NCBI GenBank assembly: GCA_009704155.1
Contig: WLES01000070.1
Coordinates: 1 to 5,107, forward strand
Length of the DNA: 5,107 bases
From: Actinomycetota bacterium
Lineage (GTDB): Bacteria; Actinomycetota; Actinomycetes; Actinomycetales; Microbacteriaceae
Direction: 5' to 3'
The position numbers and the translations under genes were made by a program. Below are positions 1-5,107 of this stretch, piece by piece; the stretch's first letter is position 1, and each line of letters starts with the position of its first letter. The notes beneath the pieces were generated by a model. The model had not been told where the DNA came from and did not search any database. It saw only the letters and a program-made list of their open reading frames with translations.

Positions 1-531
1 ACGCTTTACCGACTTGGCGCCGAGCTCGGAGCTGACGTCCCGTTCGCACTCCATGGAGGCACCGCCATCGGTCTCGGTCGCGGTGATGCGTTGACACCCG
101 TTCTTTCGCAGGGCCATTTTGAATGGGTGCTTGTCTCCAGTGGGGATGGACTGTCGACACCCGAGGTGTTCCGACGGCTCGACCAGCTCCGCGACGAGGA
201 TTCCGACCTCGCCAGCGCTGTTGAGGCGCAACCCAACGTTGAACCAGAGTTGCTTCACGCCCTGCGCAACGGGGATGCACGTGCGCTCGCGAACCACATT
301 CGAAGCGACCTTCAGGAACCGGCTCTGCGGCTCATGCCCCGATTGGCCGATGCCTTGGATTTCGGGGTGGCAAACGGTGCACTAGCTGGAATCGTGTCAG
401 GGAGTGGACCGACGCTCGCTTTTCTCGCAGAGGACGACTCGGTTGCGCTTGCTCTTGTCGAAGCCTTCCGAGGTACTAAGCGGAATGCTTTGAGGGCTTT
501 GGCGCCCGTTCGCGGCGCGACTGTTCACTGA
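1..531 (+). CDS. ispE: 4-diphosphocytidyl-2-C-methyl-D-erythritol kinase (IspE), 3' part
   Basis: IspE is the cytoplasmic GHMP-family kinase that phosphorylates the 2-hydroxyl of CDP-methylerythritol with ATP, in the MEP pathway to isopentenyl diphosphate. The frame is open from base 1, so the gene begins left of the window; 176 codons remain of a usual ~300, and the N-terminal substrate-binding part and the glycine-rich ATP loop are missing. Visible are the LGADVPFALHGG block at residues 6-17 of the fragment, where D12 corresponds to the family's catalytic aspartate, followed by TAIGLGRGD, and the C-terminal GHMP motif SGSGPT at residues 133-138 (nt 397-414). A TTG at 91 is an internal codon and not the start, because homology continues upstream of it. 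The gene ends with TGA at 529-531, inside the convergent lspA gene. Identification is firm from the two motifs and their spacing; regulation cannot be seen because the 5' end is absent. Confidence 0.95.
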   Translation, partial: TLYRLGAELGADVPFALHGGTAIGLGRGDALTPVLSQGHFEWVLVSSGDGLSTPEVFRRLDQLRDEDSDLASAVEAQPNVEPELLHALRNGDARALANHIRSDLQEPALRLMPRLADALDFGVANGALAGIVSGSGPTLAFLAEDDSVALALVEAFRGTKRNALRALAPVRGATVH

Positions 532-997
532 ACTCAACGCCGCTGAAGTTGAGGATGACAGCCCCGATGGCAGCACCCACGAGGGCGATGTCGGCGATGT
601 TCCCGACGAAGTAGCCGCCGTAGTTGAGGAAGTCGACGATGTGTCCATTGGCAAAAGCTGGGGGCCGGAGGAGTCGATCGTAGAAGTGTGAGACTGCTCC
701 GCCGAGCATTGAACCGATCACGAGCGCCCACCACACCGTGGTCACTCGCGTACCAATGACGATGAGCGCAACCGCAGCTATTCCAGCGATAACCGTGAGA
801 ACCCAGGTGTAGTCAGAACCGATACTGAACGCTGACCCTGGGTTGTACACGAGTTCGAGTTGGAACCATGTGCCGATGAGGGGAACCTTGACACCCTCGA
901 ACAAATAGGCCTCTGCGAGGAATTTGGTGAACTGGTCAATCGCAATCCACACAACGGCAAGTCCGAAAGTGAAGGTGAGGATGTTGCGGCGGGACAC
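476..997 (-). CDS. lspA: Signal peptidase II (lipoprotein signal peptidase), divergent
   Basis: LspA is the inner-membrane aspartic protease that removes the signal peptide of diacylglyceryl-modified prolipoproteins. The 173-residue length fits the family. Four membrane segments are apparent (about 7-28, 66-84, 88-105, 131-151). Family landmarks are DQFTK (D21, K25), YNPGSAF (N52, G54, A56), YDR (D107, R108), GHIVDF (D122, first catalytic Asp) and GNIAD (N133, D136, second catalytic Asp). Odd points: the usual GN-x-x-DR motif reads SHFYDR, so the conserved Asn is His104, and the usual FN before the second Asp pair reads GN. The hydrophilic tail (156-173) lies wholly in the overlap with ispE. 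The start is GTG at 997-995: an in-frame TGA at 1012-1010 excludes earlier starts, and GAGAGA eight bases upstream can serve as ribosome binding site. It is read divergently from the ABC-F gene. Both catalytic aspartates are present, so activity is plausible; a paralogue of a more canonical LspA elsewhere is possible. Confidence 0.88.
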   Translation of the reverse strand: MSRRNILTFTFGLAVVWIAIDQFTKFLAEAYLFEGVKVPLIGTWFQLELVYNPGSAFSIGSDYTWVLTVIAGIAAVALIVIGTRVTTVWWALVIGSMLGGAVSHFYDRLLRPPAFANGHIVDFLNYGGYFVGNIADIALVGAAIGAVILNFSGVEFSEQSRRERAPKPSKHSA

Positions 998-1005
998 ATC
1001 AACAT

Positions 1006-1011
1006 TCTCTC
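1006..1011 (-). promoter_or_regulatory. Ribosome binding site for lspA
   Basis: On the minus strand GAGAGA stands eight bases before the GTG at 997-995. It is only a partial Shine-Dalgarno match, but it is the best-placed purine block. A stronger-looking GGGAG at 1021-1025 is 23 bases away, too far for this start. An ATG at 1005-1003 is in another frame and lies too close to the site to use it. Confidence 0.45.
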
Positions 1012-1025
1012 AGGTCGTTTCTCCC

Positions 1026-1031
1026 TAAACT
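1026..1031 (+). promoter_or_regulatory. -10 box of a probable leaderless promoter for the ABC-F gene
   Basis: TAAACT fits the TANNNT pattern of actinobacterial -10 boxes. Six bases (1032-1037) separate it from the GTG at 1038, so transcription starting about seven bases after the box would begin on the start codon itself. No clear -35 box is seen about 17 bases further upstream. No Shine-Dalgarno sequence at usable distance precedes the GTG: GGAG at 1035-1038 runs into the start codon. The first three bases of the box, TAA, are also an in-frame stop that rules out an upstream start. The assignment is inferred from spacing only. Confidence 0.55.
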
Positions 1032-1037
1032 GACGGA

Positions 1038-2810
1038 GTGAACCTTGTTGGCCTCGAAAGCATCTCGCACGAATTTCCCAACCGGGTTGTGTTGAACAAT
1101 CTCACCATCGGAGTTCACGCCGGTGACCGAATTGGAGTTGTCGGCCGTAACGGTGACGGCAAGTCAACGCTCATGTCCATCATTGGCGGAACGCTCGTTC
1201 CCGACTCTGGCCGCGTGACGCTTCGAGGCGGAACCCGTGTGGGCGTCTTGACGCAGGCTGATGCGTTTGTTGATTCTGCGACCGTCGGCCAGACGGTAGT
1301 CGGTGATGGCCCAGAGCACGAGTGGGCTCGGAACCCGCTCATCCGCTCAGTCCTTTCCGGTTTGCTTTCTGACGTGTCGACCGATGCAACGATCGGCGAA
1401 CTCTCTGGTGGGCAGCGCCGCCGTGTTGCCCTCGCCCAACTTCTGGTGGGGGACTGGGACGTTCTTCTCCTCGACGAACCAACGAACCACCTCGACGTCA
1501 CGGGAGTCTCCTGGCTCGCCGAGCATCTGATCCGTCGCTGGAAAACGGGTGAGGGCGCACTCATCGTGGTTACCCACGATCGCTGGTTCCTTGATGCGGT
1601 CTCCCAGAACACGTGGGAGGTTCACGATGGGCTCGTTGACCAGTTTGAGGGTGGCTACGCGGCGTACATTTTGCAGCGGGTCGAGCGGCAGCGACAGTCG
1701 AGTGCGATTGAAGAGCGTCGACAAAACCTTTTGCGCAAAGAGCTCGCGTGGCTTCGACGCGGTGCACCTGCGCGAACAAGCAAACCGAAGTTTCGAATCG
1801 AGGCAGCCACGGCCCTCATTGCCGATGTCCCGCCACCCCGCGACCGCGTTGAACTCGCGAAGACGGCGACCCAGCGTCTCGGTAAAGACGTTGTCGACCT
1901 GCTCGAAGTTGACTACGAAATCGGCGGCAAGAAAATTCTCGAAGACGTTGAATGGCGGATTGCACCTGGCGAGAGAACCGGAATCCTCGGACGAAACGGA
2001 GCCGGCAAGTCGACGCTTTTGGGGTTGATTGATGGAACGCTGCACCCCACCGAGGGTCGAGTGAAGACAGGCAAGACCGTCAAGCTGCGACGGCTCGACC
2101 AGCGCCTCGAAGGGCTCGACGACATCATGAACGACCGCGTGAGTGCGGTGATTGGTCGTCTCAAGTCTTCTTACAACGCTGGCGGAGACGAACTGACGCC
2201 CGGACAGTTGCTCGAGCGGCTCGGGTTCAGCACCGCCCATCTCTCTACCCCCGTCAAGGACCTTTCCGGAGGGCAGAAGCGACGACTTCAGCTGCTGCTG
2301 ATTCTTCTCGACGAACCCAACGTCCTGTTGCTCGACGAACCGACCAACGACCTCGACACCGACATGCTCGCTGCGCTAGAGGACGTTCTCGATTCATGGC
2401 CAGGCACCTTGATTGTTGTGTCGCACGATCGCTACCTCCTCGAGCGTGTGACGGATCAGCAGTACGCGGTGATTGGAAAGCACCTCCGGCATTTGCCCGG
2501 CGGGGTTGACGAATATTTGCGGCTCGACTCTGCGTCCATTGAGCCGATTGCTCCAGTCAAGACCGCCCCCGCATCATCCGCGCTGTCAGGGGCGGAACGT
2601 CACCAACTTGAGAAGGACGTCAAGTCGCTTACGCGGCAAATCGAGAACCTGCGTTCGAGCGTCGAGTCACTCCACACCGCGTTCGCCGCGCACGACCAGT
2701 CTGATTACGAGGGGTTGACGACACTGTCGGAAAAACTGCGCGAGTCAACGGAAACCCTCGACGCGCTCGAGGTCCGCTGGCTTGACGCGATGGGGAAGCT
2801 CGAGGTTTAG
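1038..2810 (+). CDS. ABC-F family ATPase, Uup-like
   Basis: A soluble protein of 590 residues with two ABC ATPase domains and no membrane segments, the ABC-F architecture; such proteins act on ribosomes or rRNA-related processes, not in transport. Domain 1 has Walker [10 protein letters not shown] (36-44), signature LSGGQ (122-126), Walker B VLLLDEP (142-148, catalytic E147) and switch H180. Domain 2 has GRNGAGKST (318-326), LSGGQ (409-413), VLLLDEP (429-435, E434) and H463; all catalytic residues are intact. The linker at about 211-265 is charged and contains the [15 protein letters not shown] block characteristic of Uup-type proteins. Residues about 517-590 form a charged heptad-like coiled coil, as in the Uup C-terminal domain, joined by a Pro/Ala/Ser-rich stretch (~500-516). 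Start GTG 1038 is the only candidate: an in-frame TAA lies at 1026-1028 and the domain begins at once. Its TAG stop overlaps the convergent pstB stop. Closest assignment is Uup; EttA is less likely because of the C-terminal coiled coil. An antibiotic-resistance role is not indicated. Confidence 0.94.
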   Translation: MNLVGLESISHEFPNRVVLNNLTIGVHAGDRIGVVGRNGDGKSTLMSIIGGTLVPDSGRVTLRGGTRVGVLTQADAFVDSATVGQTVVGDGPEHEWARNPLIRSVLSGLLSDVSTDATIGELSGGQRRRVALAQLLVGDWDVLLLDEPTNHLDVTGVSWLAEHLIRRWKTGEGALIVVTHDRWFLDAVSQNTWEVHDGLVDQFEGGYAAYILQRVERQRQSSAIEERRQNLLRKELAWLRRGAPARTSKPKFRIEAATALIADVPPPRDRVELAKTATQRLGKDVVDLLEVDYEIGGKKILEDVEWRIAPGERTGILGRNGAGKSTLLGLIDGTLHPTEGRVKTGKTVKLRRLDQRLEGLDDIMNDRVSAVIGRLKSSYNAGGDELTPGQLLERLGFSTAHLSTPVKDLSGGQKRRLQLLLILLDEPNVLLLDEPTNDLDTDMLAALEDVLDSWPGTLIVVSHDRYLLERVTDQQYAVIGKHLRHLPGGVDEYLRLDSASIEPIAPVKTAPASSALSGAERHQLEKDVKSLTRQIENLRSSVESLHTAFAAHDQSDYEGLTTLSEKLRESTETLDALEVRWLDAMGKLEV

Positions 2811-3586
2811 CCGAAACGGCCGGAGATGTAATCTTCGGTTCGCTGGTCACTCGGGTCCTCGAAGATCTTCGCTGTGGTGTCGTATTCGACAAGGACACCG
2901 GTGCGGTTTCCCGTTGTTTCATCGGGAAGTGCGGTGAAGAACGCCGTGCGGTCGGCGACTCGAGCCGCCTGCTGCATGTTGTGCGTCACGATGACGATCG
3001 TGTAGTCCTTTTTGAGCTCACCCATGAGGTCTTCGATGCGCATCGTTGCGATGGGGTCGAGCGCCGAGCACGGTTCGTCCATAAGGATGACGTCTGGCTT
3101 GACTGAGATTGTGCGGGCAATACACAAACGCTGCTGCTGTCCACCCGAAAGTCCGAAAGCCGACTGCTTGAGCTTGTCTTTGACTTCATCCCACAGGGCA
3201 GCACGCGTGAGAGCCTCTTCGACGAGGTCGTCCATGTTGGACGGCTTCATCCCGATGACGCGGGGGCCGTACGCGATGTTGTCGTAAATCGACTTGGGGA
3301 ACGGGTTGGGCTTCTGGAACACCATGCCGATGCGGCGGCGCACTTCGATCGCGTCAACATCGGGACCGTAAATGTCTTCGCCGTTGAAGGTGATGCTTCC
3401 CGTGACATAGGCGCCGTCAACGAGGTCGTTCATTCGGTTGAGCGACCGAAGGAGAGTGGACTTCCCGCAACCGGAGGGCCCGATGAGTGCGGTGATTTCG
3501 TTCTCGTTGATGTCGAGGGTGACACCCGTGACGGCACGGAACTTTCCGTAGTAGACGTCGACGTTGGTCGTGGTGATGACGGACAT
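2807..3586 (-). CDS. pstB: Phosphate ABC transporter ATP-binding protein PstB
   Basis: PstB is the cytoplasmic ATPase that drives phosphate import through the PstC-PstA channel. The 259 residues match the family's usual ~250-260. Motifs in order are Walker [10 protein letters not shown] (36-44), Q-loop QKPNPFP (91-97), which is diagnostic of PstB, signature LSGGQQQR (146-153), Walker B VILMDEP (166-172, catalytic E171), D-loop SALDP (174-178) and switch H202 in VTHNM. The C-terminus YISGRFG is also typical. The ATG at 3586-3584 follows AAGGAG with a five-base spacer, and this site overlaps the pstA stop codon, with only nine bases between the genes, so it is the last visible gene of a pstC-pstA-pstB operon. 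Its TAA stop (2809-2807) interlocks with the convergent ABC-F stop. No phoU follows, because the next gene lies on the other strand; phoU, if present, must be elsewhere. Confidence 0.97.
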   Translation of the reverse strand: MSVITTTNVDVYYGKFRAVTGVTLDINENEITALIGPSGCGKSTLLRSLNRMNDLVDGAYVTGSITFNGEDIYGPDVDAIEVRRRIGMVFQKPNPFPKSIYDNIAYGPRVIGMKPSNMDDLVEEALTRAALWDEVKDKLKQSAFGLSGGQQQRLCIARTISVKPDVILMDEPCSALDPIATMRIEDLMGELKKDYTIVIVTHNMQQAARVADRTAFFTALPDETTGNRTGVLVEYDTTAKIFEDPSDQRTEDYISGRFG

Positions 3587-3591
3587 GGGTT

Positions 3592-3597
3592 CTCCTT
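3592..3597 (-). promoter_or_regulatory. Shine-Dalgarno site of pstB, overlapping the pstA stop
   Basis: AAGGAG on the minus strand is a strong Shine-Dalgarno match, five bases before the pstB ATG. Its first two bases are the last two bases of the pstA TAA stop (3598-3596). Ribosomes finishing pstA therefore terminate on the pstB binding site, which favours coupled synthesis of channel and ATPase. Confidence 0.85.
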
Positions 3598-4564
3598 ACC
3601 AGCGCTTCTGGTATCGATTGCGGATGACGATGGCGACGGCGTTCATTGCCAGCAAGAGGCCGAGGAGCAGGATGCTCGCAGCGGCGGCAAGTGTGTGGAA
3701 TTCTTCTTGCGGGCGCCCGGTCCAGTTGAAGATCTGGATCGGCAGGGTCGTGTACCCAGAGAGGAGTCCGTTGGGGTCGAACGAGACGAAGACGAGCCCT
3801 CCGAGGATGAGCAGCGGTGCTGCTTCTCCGAGAGCTCGCGACAGGGCAAGAATCGATCCCGTAGCAATTCCGGGAACTGCCGAGGGAAGCGTCGATCGGA
3901 AGAGGGTCTGCAGCGGGGTCGCTCCCAGTGCAAGCGAGCCGTGTCGGATCTCTTCCGGAACCGAGCGCAACGCTTCGCGAGTCACGATGATGACGACGGG
4001 AAGAATCAGCAAACTCAGTGCCATCGCGCCACCGGCGACGATGTTCTTGTTGTCAACGCCCATCGCGGTCAGGGCGCCGAGGGTGAGTAAACCGTAAACA
4101 ATCGAGGGGACAGCGGCGAGGTTTTGCACGTTGAGTTCAACAATCCTGTTGTACCACTTGTTGCGGTCTGAGAATTCTTCGAGGTGAACACCGGCCGCGA
4201 TTCCTAGCGGAAGCGTGAAGAGCGCGGTGAATCCGATGACCATCATGGACCCGAGAATTGCGGGTCGCGCGCCAGCTCTCTCGGGTCGAGAAGCTGGGAA
4301 CTCGGTGATGAGCGTTCCGTCGAGCCGAGTCCAGCCATCAAGCAGTGTCGTGACGATCAGCGTGACGAGGAAGGCGAACGCAAGGAAAAGGCTCAGCCAC
4401 AAGACTCCGAGAAACACGATGCTCTTGGCGCTGTTGTCGCCACCCTGAGCGCGACCACGCACCGATTTGGTGACGATGAGCGTCCGAATCTTCTTTTGCT
4501 TGTTCTTCTTTTTCTTGGACTTGTTGTCTTTCTTGTCCTTCTTGTTTTTCTTGTCGCCGGCCAT
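3596..4564 (-). CDS. pstA: Phosphate ABC transporter permease PstA
   Basis: PstA is one of the two membrane subunits of the high-affinity phosphate importer. Of 322 residues, the conserved permease part has about six membrane segments (roughly 48-75, 103-126, 150-168, 176-195, 228-262, 290-315). The cytoplasmic EAA loop that docks to PstB is at about 204-236 (EEIRHGSLALGATPLQT and on). NLAAVPSIVYG (148-158) and SRALGEAAPLLILGG (242-256) are strong PstA signatures. Odd: residues 1-25 contain 14 lysines with Asp, Asn and Ser interspersed, a cytoplasmic extension before the first membrane segment. The ATG at 4564-4562 shares its A with the pstC TAA (TAATG), and GAGAGG lies seven bases upstream, supporting this start and hence the lysine tail. 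A GTG at codon 35 (4462-4460) has no upstream Shine-Dalgarno and is a weaker alternative. It is the middle gene of the pst operon; expression likely follows pstC, and any phosphate-responsive promoter lies outside the window. Confidence 0.96.
   Translation of the reverse strand: MAGDKKNKKDKKDNKSKKKKNKQKKIRTLIVTKSVRGRAQGGDNSAKSIVFLGVLWLSLFLAFAFLVTLIVTTLLDGWTRLDGTLITEFPASRPERAGARPAILGSMMVIGFTALFTLPLGIAAGVHLEEFSDRNKWYNRIVELNVQNLAAVPSIVYGLLTLGALTAMGVDNKNIVAGGAMALSLLILPVVIIVTREALRSVPEEIRHGSLALGATPLQTLFRSTLPSAVPGIATGSILALSRALGEAAPLLILGGLVFVSFDPNGLLSGYTTLPIQIFNWTGRPQEEFHTLAAAASILLLGLLLAMNAVAIVIRNRYQKRW
4490..4564 (-). repeat. Low-complexity lysine-codon tract at the start of pstA
   Basis: The first 25 codons of pstA are a degenerate AAG/AAA-rich tract, seen on the plus strand as recurrent CTTCTT and CTTGTT units. 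Of the 14 lysine codons, 11 are AAG and 3 are AAA, so long adenine runs that would favour slippage are avoided. Asn and Asp codons break up the lysines, giving short recurring KKN and KKD units. The tract is much richer in A on the coding strand than any other part of the window. Confidence 0.8.
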
Positions 4565-4577
4565 TAGTACGCCTCTC
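4564..4577 (-). promoter_or_regulatory. pstC/pstA translational-coupling junction
   Basis: On the minus strand GAGAGG (4577-4572) lies within the last codons of pstC, followed seven bases later by the pstA ATG. The pstC stop and pstA start form TAATG, sharing one base (4564). A ribosome ending pstC can restart in place, which fits the equal amounts of PstC and PstA expected in the transporter. The Shine-Dalgarno match is moderate. Confidence 0.7.
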
Positions 4578-5107
4578 GGAATCGGCGCACGAACGCGATA
4601 GAAATCCAGTTGATGACGAGGGTCAGAACGAACAGCAACAGACCGACGGCGTAGAGGGTGTCGTACTCGAGCGACCCGACTCGCGAGTCACCGAGCGCGG
4701 CGTTCGCGATGAAGCCGGTCATGGTCTGCCCGAGCTCGAGCGGGTTCCCCACGATTCGAGCCTGCTGACCGGCGGCGATGGCGACAATCATTGTTTCACC
4801 GACAGCTCGTGAAATTCCTAGGACGACAGCCGCGATGATTCCCGAGAGGGCTGCGGGGAACACCACTCGAAGGGTCGTTTGCATCCGGTTGGCCCCGAGT
4901 GCCGCCGAACCCTGGCGCATCGCTTGCGGGACTGCACTCATGGCGTCCTCTGAAATGGAGGCGATTGTCGGAATGATCATGACTCCCATGACGATTCCGG
5001 CTGCGAGAACGCTGAATGCGTCGGTGTCGAGTTGAAGCCATTCGCGGAAGACGGTGGTTTGGACGAAGGTCAGGGCGAAGTATCCGTATACAACCGTGGG
5101 GATTCCA
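4564..5107 (-). CDS. pstC: Phosphate ABC transporter permease PstC, 3' part
   Basis: PstC pairs with PstA to form the transmembrane phosphate pathway. The reading frame is open to the right edge (last full codon 5106-5104); 180 C-terminal residues remain of a usual ~300-330, so the N-terminal membrane segments and the start are missing. The fragment opens with GIPTVVYGYFALTFV, the PstC counterpart of the PSIVYG motif in PstA. It continues with a hydrophobic segment (about 31-49), the cytoplasmic EAA loop (about 53-85; SEDAMSAVPQAMRQGSAALGA), SRAVGETMIVAIAAG, the QTMTGFIANAALGD loop and a final membrane segment before the basic end VRRFREAY. An ATG at 4989-4987 is internal, because conserved PstC sequence precedes it. 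The TAA stop (4566-4564) overlaps the pstA start. It is the upstream member of the operon; pstS normally precedes it and would lie beyond the window. Confidence 0.96.
   Translation of the reverse strand, partial: GIPTVVYGYFALTFVQTTVFREWLQLDTDAFSVLAAGIVMGVMIIPTIASISEDAMSAVPQAMRQGSAALGANRMQTTLRVVFPAALSGIIAAVVLGISRAVGETMIVAIAAGQQARIVGNPLELGQTMTGFIANAALGDSRVGSLEYDTLYAVGLLLFVLTLVINWISIAFVRRFREAY

Noticed and set aside
91..531. TTG at 91 as an ispE start
   Set aside because: The conserved LGADVPFALHGG block lies upstream in the same open frame, so the gene begins outside the window.
778..1005. Short minus-strand frame beginning with ATG at 1005, beside the lspA start
   Set aside because: It is out of frame with lspA, has no family motif and overlaps a gene with clear LspA motifs. 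The ATG is too close to the purine block to use it.
1143..2020. Near-repeated sequences around the two GRNG-x-GKST regions
   Set aside because: These encode the two Walker A motifs of the duplicated ABC domains, an ancient protein duplication and not a DNA repeat or mobile element.
1347..2240. 297-codon open frame antisense to the ABC-F gene
   Set aside because: It lies entirely within the strongly supported ABC-F frame and has no recognisable motif. Long antisense frames are expected in GC-rich coding DNA.
1038..2810. ABC-F gene as an antibiotic-resistance factor
   Set aside because: The linker and the C-terminal coiled coil resemble housekeeping Uup, and no resistance or mobility genes are nearby.
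3564..4097. 177-codon plus-strand frame over pstA
   Set aside because: It is a shadow of pstA; its composition (Arg, Ser, Pro-rich) is typical of a reverse-complement reading.
4460..4462. Alternative GTG start for pstA that would remove the lysine tail
   Set aside because: There is no Shine-Dalgarno sequence upstream, whereas the ATG at 4564 has GAGAGG and is coupled to the pstC stop. Kept only as a possibility.

Overview
The window looks like chromosomal housekeeping DNA from a high-GC Gram-positive bacterium (Actinomycetota, plausibly a Microbacteriaceae-like lineage with a compact genome). This rests on strong G/C preference at third codon positions, GTG starts, an actinobacterial-type Uup ABC-F protein following ispE, and a PstC/PstA/PstB set with a typical PstB C-terminus. 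The taxon is an inference from gene style, not a match to a known genome.

Layout. Positions 1-531 (+) hold the 3' part of ispE (MEP isoprenoid pathway). Convergent to it, overlapping its end by 56 bp, is an lspA-type signal peptidase II gene (476-997, -). A 40-bp divergent gap (998-1037) separates lspA from a complete Uup-like ABC-F ATPase gene (1038-2810, +), which appears to be transcribed from a promoter giving a leaderless mRNA. Its stop codon overlaps the stop codon of pstB. From there to the window end the minus strand carries a phosphate ABC-transporter operon read pstC (3' part, 4564-5107) -> pstA (3596-4564) -> pstB (2807-3586), with a TAATG stop/start overlap between pstC and pstA and a 9-bp gap before pstB.

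Together, PstC and PstA form the membrane channel and PstB the ATPase of high-affinity phosphate uptake; the binding protein gene pstS would be expected beyond the right edge. IspE, LspA and the ABC-F protein are unrelated housekeeping functions (isoprenoid precursors, lipoprotein maturation, ribosome-associated ATPase) that merely adjoin the operon.

Only about 49 bases (998-1037 and 3587-3595) are non-coding. No RNA genes, mobile elements, CRISPR arrays, attachment sites or clear hairpin terminators were seen. I found no convincing new biological system. The points most worth a second look are a non-canonical LspA active-site region, a very lysine-rich N-terminus on PstA, the inferred leaderless start of the ABC-F gene, and two convergent gene overlaps.
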